From Verrucomicrobia bacterium UBA1263 (GTDB lineage: Bacteria > Verrucomicrobiota > Verrucomicrobiia > Limisphaerales > UBA1412), in NCBI GenBank assembly GCA_002308515.1, contig DBVN01000108.1:4717-14987 (forward strand): DNA of 10,271 bases, written 5' to 3'. A program made the position numbers and the translations under genes. Of this stretch, positions 1-7,042 are shown in pieces (the first letter of the stretch is position 1; every line of letters starts with the position of its first letter). A model generated the notes under the pieces. That model worked only from the letters and a program-made list of their open reading frames with translations. It did not search any database and was not told where the DNA came from.

Positions 1-2649
1 GCGTGGCCTGAGCATTATCAATATGATATTCTGGATGTGAGTCCGTACCTGGTTCCCAACAGTGAAAACACGATCACTATCACGGCACGGTATTTCGGCG
101 TAGGCACGTTCCATGTGATCCCGCAGCAGGCCGGTGTGATTGCTCAGCTGAATCTGGACGGTAAAGCGGTGCTGAAAACGGATAACACCTGGACAGCGGC
201 CAGCCTGCCGCAGATGATCTCCAATACACCCAAAGCCAGCATCCAGATGGAAGCGTGCGAGCTGTACGACGCGCGGCTGGAAAACAAGGGACATTATACC
301 CGTGCCGTGGAGCTTTTTGACACACAGGACGGTCCGTGGAAAGATCTGAATCCGCGCGATGTGGCTCTCTTCAGCCGCACGCCGATGTTCTTCAAGAGTT
401 TCCTGGGTGCCAAGGTGGTCAAATCCGAGGGACTGAATTTCTGCATCCAGCCGACTCAGCAAAACTATCCCGGTTTTATTGAGGCCAATCATACGACCAG
501 TATGGCCGGCGGCATGATCACCATTCTGGAAAACGCGGAGCCTTGCGAGATAGACCTGCACACCGGCGATATTCGCGGCGCGGAAAGATTCCGGGTCGCT
601 GTGGACGGAACGGAGCGCACCGGCAAAATGAAGCTGGAAGCCGGCAAACATCTGATCAGCGCGTTCTCTGCCGGCATCACGGGTCACGACCGGGAAAAAA
701 CTCTTCGCTTCCGCGGCAAAACAGACGGATTCAAACTGATCAATCCGCTGAAGCCGGGTTATGAAAATCCGTGGACTTATGTCCACTTCCCGGAATGCTA
801 CTACTCCACTAACGACTACACCAAGCCCCTGCCGGAGATCAGCCAGAAAAACAAAATCTATGGTGAAAAAATGGCAGAGCTGCTGAAGGTGAAAACCGCG
901 GATGAGTTTCTGGCCAAGAACAAAGACCGTCTGGCCAACTATGCCTCCAATCAAATGCTGCTGCGGGATTTCTATTGGGAATTCTATGACCGCGAGATCA
1001 TTGATCAGGATGCCTCCAGACTGGTGAAAAATCCAGCCGGACTGATCCACGACAACGCGCTGACCACCGTGGTGACACCCGATGAACGGGGTGACGTGCA
1101 GCTGCTTTACGATCTGGGCGAGCAAAGCTGCGGTTACTACAGCTTCCGTCTGAAAGCGCCTGCCGGAACGGTGCTGGATATTGTCCAGCTGGAATACATC
1201 GCCAAGACCGGTGAAGTGCAGACCCCTCGCGAGAATCGAAACGGGATGCGCTACATCACCAAAGAAGGAATGAATGAAATGACCTCCTTCAAGCGCCGCA
1301 GCGGACGTTATATTTTCCTGACCCTGCGCAATATGACCGCGCCGGTGGAGATCCAGAATTTCCATCTGATCGAATCCACCTACCCCGTGAATTATCAAGG
1401 CTCCTTTGCCTGCAGTGATTCCCAACTGACAAAGATATGGGAAATCTCCAGCCGCACACTGAAATTGTGCATGGAAGACACCTACACGGATTGTCCGCTC
1501 TATGAGCAGACCCACTGGGTCGGTGACGCGCGCAATGAATCCCTGTTCGGATACGGTGTGTTCGGCGCGGAAGATCTGGCCAAACGCTGTATCAATATCA
1601 CGGCGCAATCCATGGAGCATTATCCCTTCGCCGGATGTCAGACACCCAGCTGCTGGGACACACTGCTGCCGGCCTGGAGCTTCCTCTGGGGCATTTCCGT
1701 TTGGGACTACTACTGGCAGACCGGTGACAAGGAATTCGTCAAAGAATATCTGCCCTACGCGCTGAAGAACTTGAAGAATGCCGCCAAGTTTATCAATCAG
1801 GATGGTCTGTTCAGCGGACCTTTCTGGAATATGTTCGACTGGTCCGGAGCTGATCAGGGTCCCAATACAGTTATCCATAACAGCATGTTCATGGTGGGCG
1901 CACTCGATGCCGCGCTGAATCTCTCCGCTGCCATCGGCGGATGTGATGAAGATAAATGGATGCGTGTGACCCGCGGTAATCTGGTCAAAGCGATCAATAA
2001 ACTTTGGAACAGTGAAAAACAATCCTATCCGGATTCCATCCACAATGATGGAAAGATCAGCCCCAGCATCTGTCAGCATACGAGCTTCCTCTCGCTGCTC
2101 TATGATATCTGCGATCCGGCCAATCAGGCAGCCGCCATCAATAACGTGCTGAATCCGCCCGCCAATATGGTGAAGATCGGTTCGCCTTTCGCCGTACTCT
2201 ATCTTTATGAGATGCTGGAGAAATATGGCTATCAGGATGTGATCATCAAAGATATCTACAAGAATTATCTGCCGATGCTGGAGATCGGTTCCACCACCGT
2301 TTGGGAGAGCTTCCCCGGCGGAACAACGATCCCGACATTCCCGACACGCAGTCACTGCCACGCGTGGTCATCCGCGCCGAGCCGTTTTCTGCCGCGCGTC
2401 GTGCTGGGCATCATACCGACCGCGCCGGCGGCTGAGACTGTCGAGCTGAGTCCGAGGATCTATGATCTGACCTGGGCTGAGGGCAAATTCGCTACCACAA
2501 AAGGTGTGATCAGTGTTCGCTGGAAGATCAATGACAAAACACTGGACATTCATTACAGCGCGCCTGCCGGAGTGGATATCCAGTTCAAATCCAACCCAAC
2601 ACTGGAGCAGTTTGAAAAAGTACTGCTCAACGACAAAGAAGTGAAATAA
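1..2649 (+). CDS. Alpha-L-rhamnosidase, GH78 family (5' end cut by window)
   Basis: Predicted inverting glycoside hydrolase that removes terminal alpha-L-rhamnose from plant or microbial glycans. The frame is open from base 1, and the residues before the first GTG (position 37) already read as the N-terminal sugar-binding beta domain (DVSPYL, then YDARL near 271-285), so the true start lies upstream. Next comes a concanavalin-like domain with DLGEQSCGYY (about 1111-1140), then the (alpha/alpha)6 barrel. The GH78 signature DCPLYEQTHWVGD begins at 1489. It keeps the spacing of the catalytic and sugar-binding residues Asp, Glu (+5), Trp (+9) and Asp (+12) known from Bacillus RhaB. The putative base Glu is in TVWESF (codon 2305), followed by SHCHAWSSAP and the C-terminal beta-sandwich (ELSPRIYDLTWAEG onward). 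The usual Arg before the Glu is Tyr here. A signal peptide cannot be judged because the start is missing. Family is secure; substrate is unknown. Confidence 0.9.
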   Translation, partial: AWPEHYQYDILDVSPYLVPNSENTITITARYFGVGTFHVIPQQAGVIAQLNLDGKAVLKTDNTWTAASLPQMISNTPKASIQMEACELYDARLENKGHYTRAVELFDTQDGPWKDLNPRDVALFSRTPMFFKSFLGAKVVKSEGLNFCIQPTQQNYPGFIEANHTTSMAGGMITILENAEPCEIDLHTGDIRGAERFRVAVDGTERTGKMKLEAGKHLISAFSAGITGHDREKTLRFRGKTDGFKLINPLKPGYENPWTYVHFPECYYSTNDYTKPLPEISQKNKIYGEKMAELLKVKTADEFLAKNKDRLANYASNQMLLRDFYWEFYDREIIDQDASRLVKNPAGLIHDNALTTVVTPDERGDVQLLYDLGEQSCGYYSFRLKAPAGTVLDIVQLEYIAKTGEVQTPRENRNGMRYITKEGMNEMTSFKRRSGRYIFLTLRNMTAPVEIQNFHLIESTYPVNYQGSFACSDSQLTKIWEISSRTLKLCMEDTYTDCPLYEQTHWVGDARNESLFGYGVFGAEDLAKRCINITAQSMEHYPFAGCQTPSCWDTLLPAWSFLWGISVWDYYWQTGDKEFVKEYLPYALKNLKNAAKFINQDGLFSGPFWNMFDWSGADQGPNTVIHNSMFMVGALDAALNLSAAIGGCDEDKWMRVTRGNLVKAINKLWNSEKQSYPDSIHNDGKISPSICQHTSFLSLLYDICDPANQAAAINNVLNPPANMVKIGSPFAVLYLYEMLEKYGYQDVIIKDIYKNYLPMLEIGSTTVWESFPGGTTIPTFPTRSHCHAWSSAPSRFLPRVVLGIIPTAPAAETVELSPRIYDLTWAEGKFATTKGVISVRWKINDKTLDIHYSAPAGVDIQFKSNPTLEQFEKVLLNDKEVK

Positions 2650-2660
2650 ATCACTATTAT

Positions 2661-2705
2661 GAGATCCGCAGATAGCTGAGATGTTATCTGCGGATTTCTA
2701 TTTCC
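2661..2705 (+). terminator. Terminator-like hairpin after the rhamnosidase
   Basis: An 11-bp perfect stem (2664-2674 with 2685-2695) extends to 14 bp through one G-T wobble and two more pairs (2661-2663 with 2696-2698), with a 10-base loop. It is followed by a loose T-rich tail, TTCTATTT. It starts 11 bases after the rhamnosidase stop codon, as expected for a rho-independent terminator. The tail is not an unbroken T run, so efficiency may be moderate. The hairpin ends 11 bases before the addA start codon, so it is also part of the addA leader if transcription reads through. Confidence 0.7.
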
Positions 2706-2709
2706 GAAC

Positions 2710-5700
2710 ATGGAATTCAACGCAAGTCAGAAAAAAGCGATCGAAGCGGAAGGAAACGTGATCGTCTCCGCCGGAGCCGGCAGCGGTAAGACACGTGTTT
2801 TGGTGGAACGCTGTCTGGATCGAGTGCTGAAAAATGAAGTCAGCATGGAGAATATCCTCATGATCACGTTCATGAAAGACGCGGCCACAGAAATGAGAAC
2901 TCGCATCCGCGATCGTCTGTGTGAGGAAATAGATAAAGCTGTTAAAAACAGAAACCGCAAGGAAGAAAACCGACTGGAACTGGAACTCACCTATCTGGAT
3001 GACGGACATATCTCCACCATTCATGGGTTCTGTGTCCGTCTTATCCGGGAACATTTTGACATTTTCCGCGATTACGTTGATAAACCGGGAATCAATGTTC
3101 GCAGTCTGGATGACGCGACCACCTTCCGGTTGAAAAGAAACGCCTTTCGGATCGTCATTCGGGAATATTATAAGCATGACAAAACGAATGAGGATGAAAC
3201 CATAGACAGAAGCAACCCTGTTACCTACCTGAGACACTATCTCGAAAACAATGTGGAAGCGCTGCAAAATATTATTTTCACGATTTACGATTATGCCCAG
3301 TCGCAGTCTGATCCGGAGGCATGGATAAAGTCGCAGGTAGAAAGAGCCGAATCAGAAACTCCAGATCATTGGCTGGACAGATTTTTTGGAAGCAATGAGC
3401 ATTCCGGTGAATTGCTCGAAAAACTTAAAAATATTCTGCTTAACGAGGAATCTTACAAGCGAAATGCGCCTCAAGGTTTGCTGGAGGAAATCAAAGCCCA
3501 TTTCCATAAACTTCATGTGGATCCCACACGAGAGAATCAAATCAAATTTCTAAATGCGATCGATTCCCTTTCCGAAGATTTTGGAAAAGTATTCAAAAGT
3601 GATCCATGCAAAGAACTCAAAAACTATCTCTCATTTTTCAATAATATAAAAGAGGATTGGGATAACACACGCTGGATCATCACCCTGCTGTTCCAGTTCA
3701 CACAGAGATTTGAAAAGGAATTCAGACGACAGAAACACTTTTACAAAGGGATCACTTTTACAGATCAGCTTCAATTCGCCTCCAAGGTACTGGAAAATGA
3801 AGAGATCCGGAAAAGCATCCAGGATCGCTACAAAATGATTTTTGTGGATGAATTTCAGGACATCGACCCTATCCAGGACTCGATCATCAAAAGAATCGAA
3901 CAAGGGAACCGGTTTCTGGTAGGTGATGTCAAGCAGAGCATCTACCGTTTCCGTTTTGCCGCGCCGGAGATTTTCCGCGGATATGAGGAAACAGCATCCG
4001 AAGAAATGGGGGAATGGAAGCTGTGTCGTCTCAATGAGAATTACCGAAGCCAACCGGACATCATCCACTTCATCAATGATCTCTTTTTGGAAATCATGCA
4101 TGGTGATGTTGATTTTGATGAATACTCCAAGCTGATCCCGCAAAAGAAAAAGAAGGAATCCAAAGGACCCCGGATCCAGCTGCTTTATAATTGCAAAATA
4201 AAACAAAGCGGCCAGGAACAGGACACCGATGATGGTCAATATGACGGTGGAAACACGGATACACTTGAGCTGACTACGGTCGAAAAAGAAGCCATCATGG
4301 TGGCAGATCAACTGCTCAAAATGAAACAGAAACTCACGGTCGGAGACGATGGGCAGCCCCGTGAGAGAAAATGGAGTGAATTCGTCCTGCTCTGCCGAAG
4401 CGGTATCTCCAATATAGCACCCGTCTTTATCCGTGAATTTGAGCGCAGAGGCATCCCCATCAACGCGCCGGGCATCTCACTGTTTGAATGCGTAGAGATC
4501 GTTGATCTGCTCAATCTCCTCACACTGCTGGACAATCCGCGGCAGGATATTCCCCTGGCCGGACTGCTGTGTTCCCCTTTTATTGATTTGGATCTGAATG
4601 AGCTGGTGGAACTTCGTCAGTCACTGGGCGAGGCCCCACTCAGCGAGAGTTTCTTTAAATTGCTGGATCATCCTGATCCGAATCTCAGCGAAGGCATCCG
4701 GAAAAAAATCGAACATTTCCTCAAAGAATTTTTCCATTGGCGCGAACGTCTTCGCCTTTTACCGGCATCACAGCTGCTGGAAGAAATACTGCTCAATTCC
4801 CACTATGAAGACATCATCATGGGACAGCCGCTGGCAGATCAAAAAATCAAAAATCTCCGCCGGCTTCTGGTAATGGCAGAAGATTTTGATCCGCTGCGCC
4901 GTCAAAGCGCGCGCCGTTTTCTGGATTACACACGCGTCTTTCAGGAATGTGAAAAGAATGAGATCACCAGCGCGAATTCATGCGACGGCGCGGATGCTGT
5001 TCAGATCCGCACGATCCATAAAAGTAAAGGTCTGGAATTTCCCGTTGTTTTTCTGATCAATACCAATAAAGATTTTTTCAAAAACTCAAATAAGATCCCG
5101 ATTTCCATTGACCGGAAAATGGGCATCATTTGCCCGTCATGTTCACAAAAGGATGGCTATCCCGTCAAAACGGAAAACATGGGTTCCTGGGTATATAAGC
5201 AGATCGAGGAACGTGAAACCCGCTGGGAAGAATTGCGTATGCTCTATGTGGCGCTGACTCGTGCTGAGGAACATCTGATCATCACCGGTTCGTTTGACAT
5301 CAAGATGAAAGACGGCAAGTTTGAGCCATTAAAATTCCTGAGCACAACACCGGCCGACGCAAGAAGCTATATGGGCTGGATCCTGCCGTGGGTGAACAGC
5401 AAATGCAAATGTGACGCAGTTCCATGCTTCGAGGCATTCGCACAGGATTTTTACGACATCGCAAACGGCGCAAAGGATAAGACCGCCTCTGAAAAAAATG
5501 TCTTTAAAACGAGATCTGATCCTTCCGTGGAGTTCGCGGTCGAACTTCATTCCTACATGGATAAGGCCGCTCCTGAACTGACTGATGAGGATGATGAATC
5601 CCACAAGGAGCCTGTTTCCAGGGAAGACATTGAGCGTGCCATGAGTATAAAAAATTGGAGATACCCCTACCGGCAAGTGGTGGATATCCCCTCCAAGAAC

Positions 5701-6402
5701 TCGATCACGGGTCTGAAGCTGGAAGCAAATCTGCGCAAACAGAGACAGAATTATTCAAAGAAAAAATTCATCAAAAAAACGGTAGCTAAACCGCCAGTAG
5801 ATGAAGATCCCATCCGCCGGGGCATCGCGTATCACGCCGTGCTGGAGCATCTGCAAATGAAACCTGAATACGCGGATGAGCCGCCCGGGTCGGATTTCTA
5901 CAATGGCATGATCCAATATCTCACGGAAACGGGACTGTTGACCGAAGAGGTTGCCTCCTCCATTTCAGCTGAGGAAATATCCAGATTCTGGCAAACGGAT
6001 CTGGCCAAAGATATCCTGCGCAAATGGGAATATGTCCAGCGAGAGGTCTCTTTCTCCATCCGTCTGACCGCGGAACAATTCACCAGCATGGGTATTGAAT
6101 CCGGCATTGAAGGAACAGATGAAACGCTCGTTATCCAAGGCGTGATCGACTTGATGATGATAGATGAAAACGAGATCTGGCTGCTGGATTATAAATCAGA
6201 TCAAATCACCGGGGAGAACATTCAGAGCAAGATCAAGTCCTATCTTCCGCAAGTGCGTCTCTATACTTATGCGCTGGAATCGATATACAAACTCCCGGTG
6301 ACCCGGTGCTATATAGTTTTTATGAGGGACACGAATCTTTTCGATGTAAAAAATGGAGTGCTGATCTCACGCGACGGAAAAGTGAAGATCAATCTTCCTT
6401 GA
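2710..6402 (+). CDS. addA: ATP-dependent helicase/nuclease subunit A (AddA)
   Basis: UvrD-like superfamily 1A helicase fused to a RecB-type nuclease. In AddAB it processes double-strand DNA ends for homologous recombination. At 1230 residues it matches the usual AddA length. Helicase motifs: Walker A GAGSGKT (22-28), STIHGFC, motif II VDEFQD (379-384), motif III GDVKQSIYRFR (405-415), NENYRS (442-447), RTIHKSKGLEF (767-777) and LRMLYVALTRAEEH (842-855). The AddA-type stretch NWRYPYRQVVDIPSKNSITG precedes the nuclease, which keeps GIAYHAVLE (His1042), QGVIDL (Asp1147), LLDYKSD (Asp1160, Lys1162) and LPQVRLY (Gln1181, Tyr1185), so both activities look intact. ATG 2710 is the only sensible start: an in-frame TGA lies at 2677, with no other start codon between. 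No Shine-Dalgarno sequence is visible. The partner gene addB, often adjacent, is absent here. The 3' end overlaps coaE by 14 bases, tail to tail. Confidence 0.93.
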   Translation: MEFNASQKKAIEAEGNVIVSAGAGSGKTRVLVERCLDRVLKNEVSMENILMITFMKDAATEMRTRIRDRLCEEIDKAVKNRNRKEENRLELELTYLDDGHISTIHGFCVRLIREHFDIFRDYVDKPGINVRSLDDATTFRLKRNAFRIVIREYYKHDKTNEDETIDRSNPVTYLRHYLENNVEALQNIIFTIYDYAQSQSDPEAWIKSQVERAESETPDHWLDRFFGSNEHSGELLEKLKNILLNEESYKRNAPQGLLEEIKAHFHKLHVDPTRENQIKFLNAIDSLSEDFGKVFKSDPCKELKNYLSFFNNIKEDWDNTRWIITLLFQFTQRFEKEFRRQKHFYKGITFTDQLQFASKVLENEEIRKSIQDRYKMIFVDEFQDIDPIQDSIIKRIEQGNRFLVGDVKQSIYRFRFAAPEIFRGYEETASEEMGEWKLCRLNENYRSQPDIIHFINDLFLEIMHGDVDFDEYSKLIPQKKKKESKGPRIQLLYNCKIKQSGQEQDTDDGQYDGGNTDTLELTTVEKEAIMVADQLLKMKQKLTVGDDGQPRERKWSEFVLLCRSGISNIAPVFIREFERRGIPINAPGISLFECVEIVDLLNLLTLLDNPRQDIPLAGLLCSPFIDLDLNELVELRQSLGEAPLSESFFKLLDHPDPNLSEGIRKKIEHFLKEFFHWRERLRLLPASQLLEEILLNSHYEDIIMGQPLADQKIKNLRRLLVMAEDFDPLRRQSARRFLDYTRVFQECEKNEITSANSCDGADAVQIRTIHKSKGLEFPVVFLINTNKDFFKNSNKIPISIDRKMGIICPSCSQKDGYPVKTENMGSWVYKQIEERETRWEELRMLYVALTRAEEHLIITGSFDIKMKDGKFEPLKFLSTTPADARSYMGWILPWVNSKCKCDAVPCFEAFAQDFYDIANGAKDKTASEKNVFKTRSDPSVEFAVELHSYMDKAAPELTDEDDESHKEPVSREDIERAMSIKNWRYPYRQVVDIPSKNSITGLKLEANLRKQRQNYSKKKFIKKTVAKPPVDEDPIRRGIAYHAVLEHLQMKPEYADEPPGSDFYNGMIQYLTETGLLTEEVASSISAEEISRFWQTDLAKDILRKWEYVQREVSFSIRLTAEQFTSMGIESGIEGTDETLVIQGVIDLMMIDENEIWLLDYKSDQITGENIQSKIKSYLPQVRLYTYALESIYKLPVTRCYIVFMRDTNLFDVKNGVLISRDGKVKINLP

Positions 6403-6976
6403 AAAAGATATTCTCAAGCTGCTTCGCCATTTCCTGAGGCGTTCCGTTATTGTCCACAACAAATTGTGAACGGCGCATTTTTTCCTCGATCGGCCACTGG
6501 TTCATGATACGGCGGTGAATGTCTTCCTCGCTCATGCCCCGCTTCAGCAAGCGCTGGCGCTGTATCTCCGGTGTTGTCGTCAGGCAGATCACCGTGTCAA
6601 AATCAGATCCCATCCCGATTTCAAAAAGCAGCGGTATGATCACCACGCAAACCGCCTCACCGTTTTTTTCACATTGTTGTTTCCACTGGAGCCAGCGTTC
6701 ACGGATCAGCGGATGTAAAGTCTGCTCCAGGAATCTGCGGGCAGCCGTATCCTGAAAAACGATCTTCGCGACAGACGGGCGATCCAATGTTCCATCCGGA
6801 CAGAGTATTCCTTCTCCAAAATGATCCACCAGCTTTCGCAGACCGGGTTCCCCCGGCCGCACGACATCCCGCGCCAGATCGTCACTGTCGATCACAGGTA
6901 TCCCGTGATCTTTCAGCCATTCAGCCGCCGCGGATTTTCCCATTCCGATCCCGCCGGTTATCGCGTAAGCCCGCAT
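6389..6976 (-). CDS. coaE: Dephospho-CoA kinase
   Basis: Cytoplasmic P-loop kinase that phosphorylates the 3'-hydroxyl of dephospho-CoA with ATP, the last step of coenzyme A synthesis. Numbered from ATG 6976, the protein is 195 residues, normal for the family. It has the P-loop GGIGMGKS (8-15, with Met where Ser is common), the substrate-side motif VIDSDDLAR (28-36), the LHPLIRERW segment, the core strand VVIIPLLFE, and the lid-type region RLLKRGMSEEDIHRRI, followed by VVDNNG near the C-terminus. The frame also allows a TTG start at 6991 (200 residues). I prefer ATG 6976 because family members begin just before the P-loop strand and the TTG lies in the T-run of the upstream terminator. No Shine-Dalgarno sequence is obvious for either start. 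It converges on addA and follows the glycoside hydrolase unit on the same strand, with no functional link to either. Confidence 0.93.
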   Translation of the reverse strand: MRAYAITGGIGMGKSAAAEWLKDHGIPVIDSDDLARDVVRPGEPGLRKLVDHFGEGILCPDGTLDRPSVAKIVFQDTAARRFLEQTLHPLIRERWLQWKQQCEKNGEAVCVVIIPLLFEIGMGSDFDTVICLTTTPEIQRQRLLKRGMSEEDIHRRIMNQWPIEEKMRRSQFVVDNNGTPQEMAKQLENIFFKED

Positions 6977-6989
6977 ATCATTCAATGTC

Positions 6990-7027
6990 AAAAATGGAAG
7001 GCCGTCTGTAACAGATGTCGGCCTTCC
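6990..7027 (-). terminator. Rho-independent terminator of the cupin/GH43/GH71-99 unit
   Basis: Read on the minus strand, a 9-bp GC-rich stem GGAAGGCCG (7019-7027) pairs with CGGCCTTCC (6996-7004). Inside it, after a 3-base bulge (ACA), TCTG pairs with CAGA around a TTA loop. The stem is followed by ATTTTT (6995-6990). It begins 15 bases after the stop codon of the GH71/99-like gene. On the plus strand the stem is also followed by CTTTTATTT, so it could in principle work in both directions, although no plus-strand gene ends here. Confidence 0.85.
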
Positions 7028-7042
7028 CTTTTATTTGTTCAA

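Noticed and set aside
37..39. GTG at 37 as the start of the rhamnosidase
   Set aside because: The frame is open back to base 1 and the 12 residues before it fit the N-terminal sugar-binding domain, so the gene is truncated by the window edge.
2698..4311. Minus-strand open frames (2698-3267 and 3631-4311) opposite addA
   Set aside because: They lie across conserved helicase motifs of addA and have no motif of their own. The apparent hydrophobic runs come from antisense reading of charged codons.
6986..6991. Perfect TTGACA on the minus strand as a -35 box for coaE
   Set aside because: A -10 box at normal spacing would fall inside coaE, where the sequence is TTACGC. The match arises from the terminator T-run.
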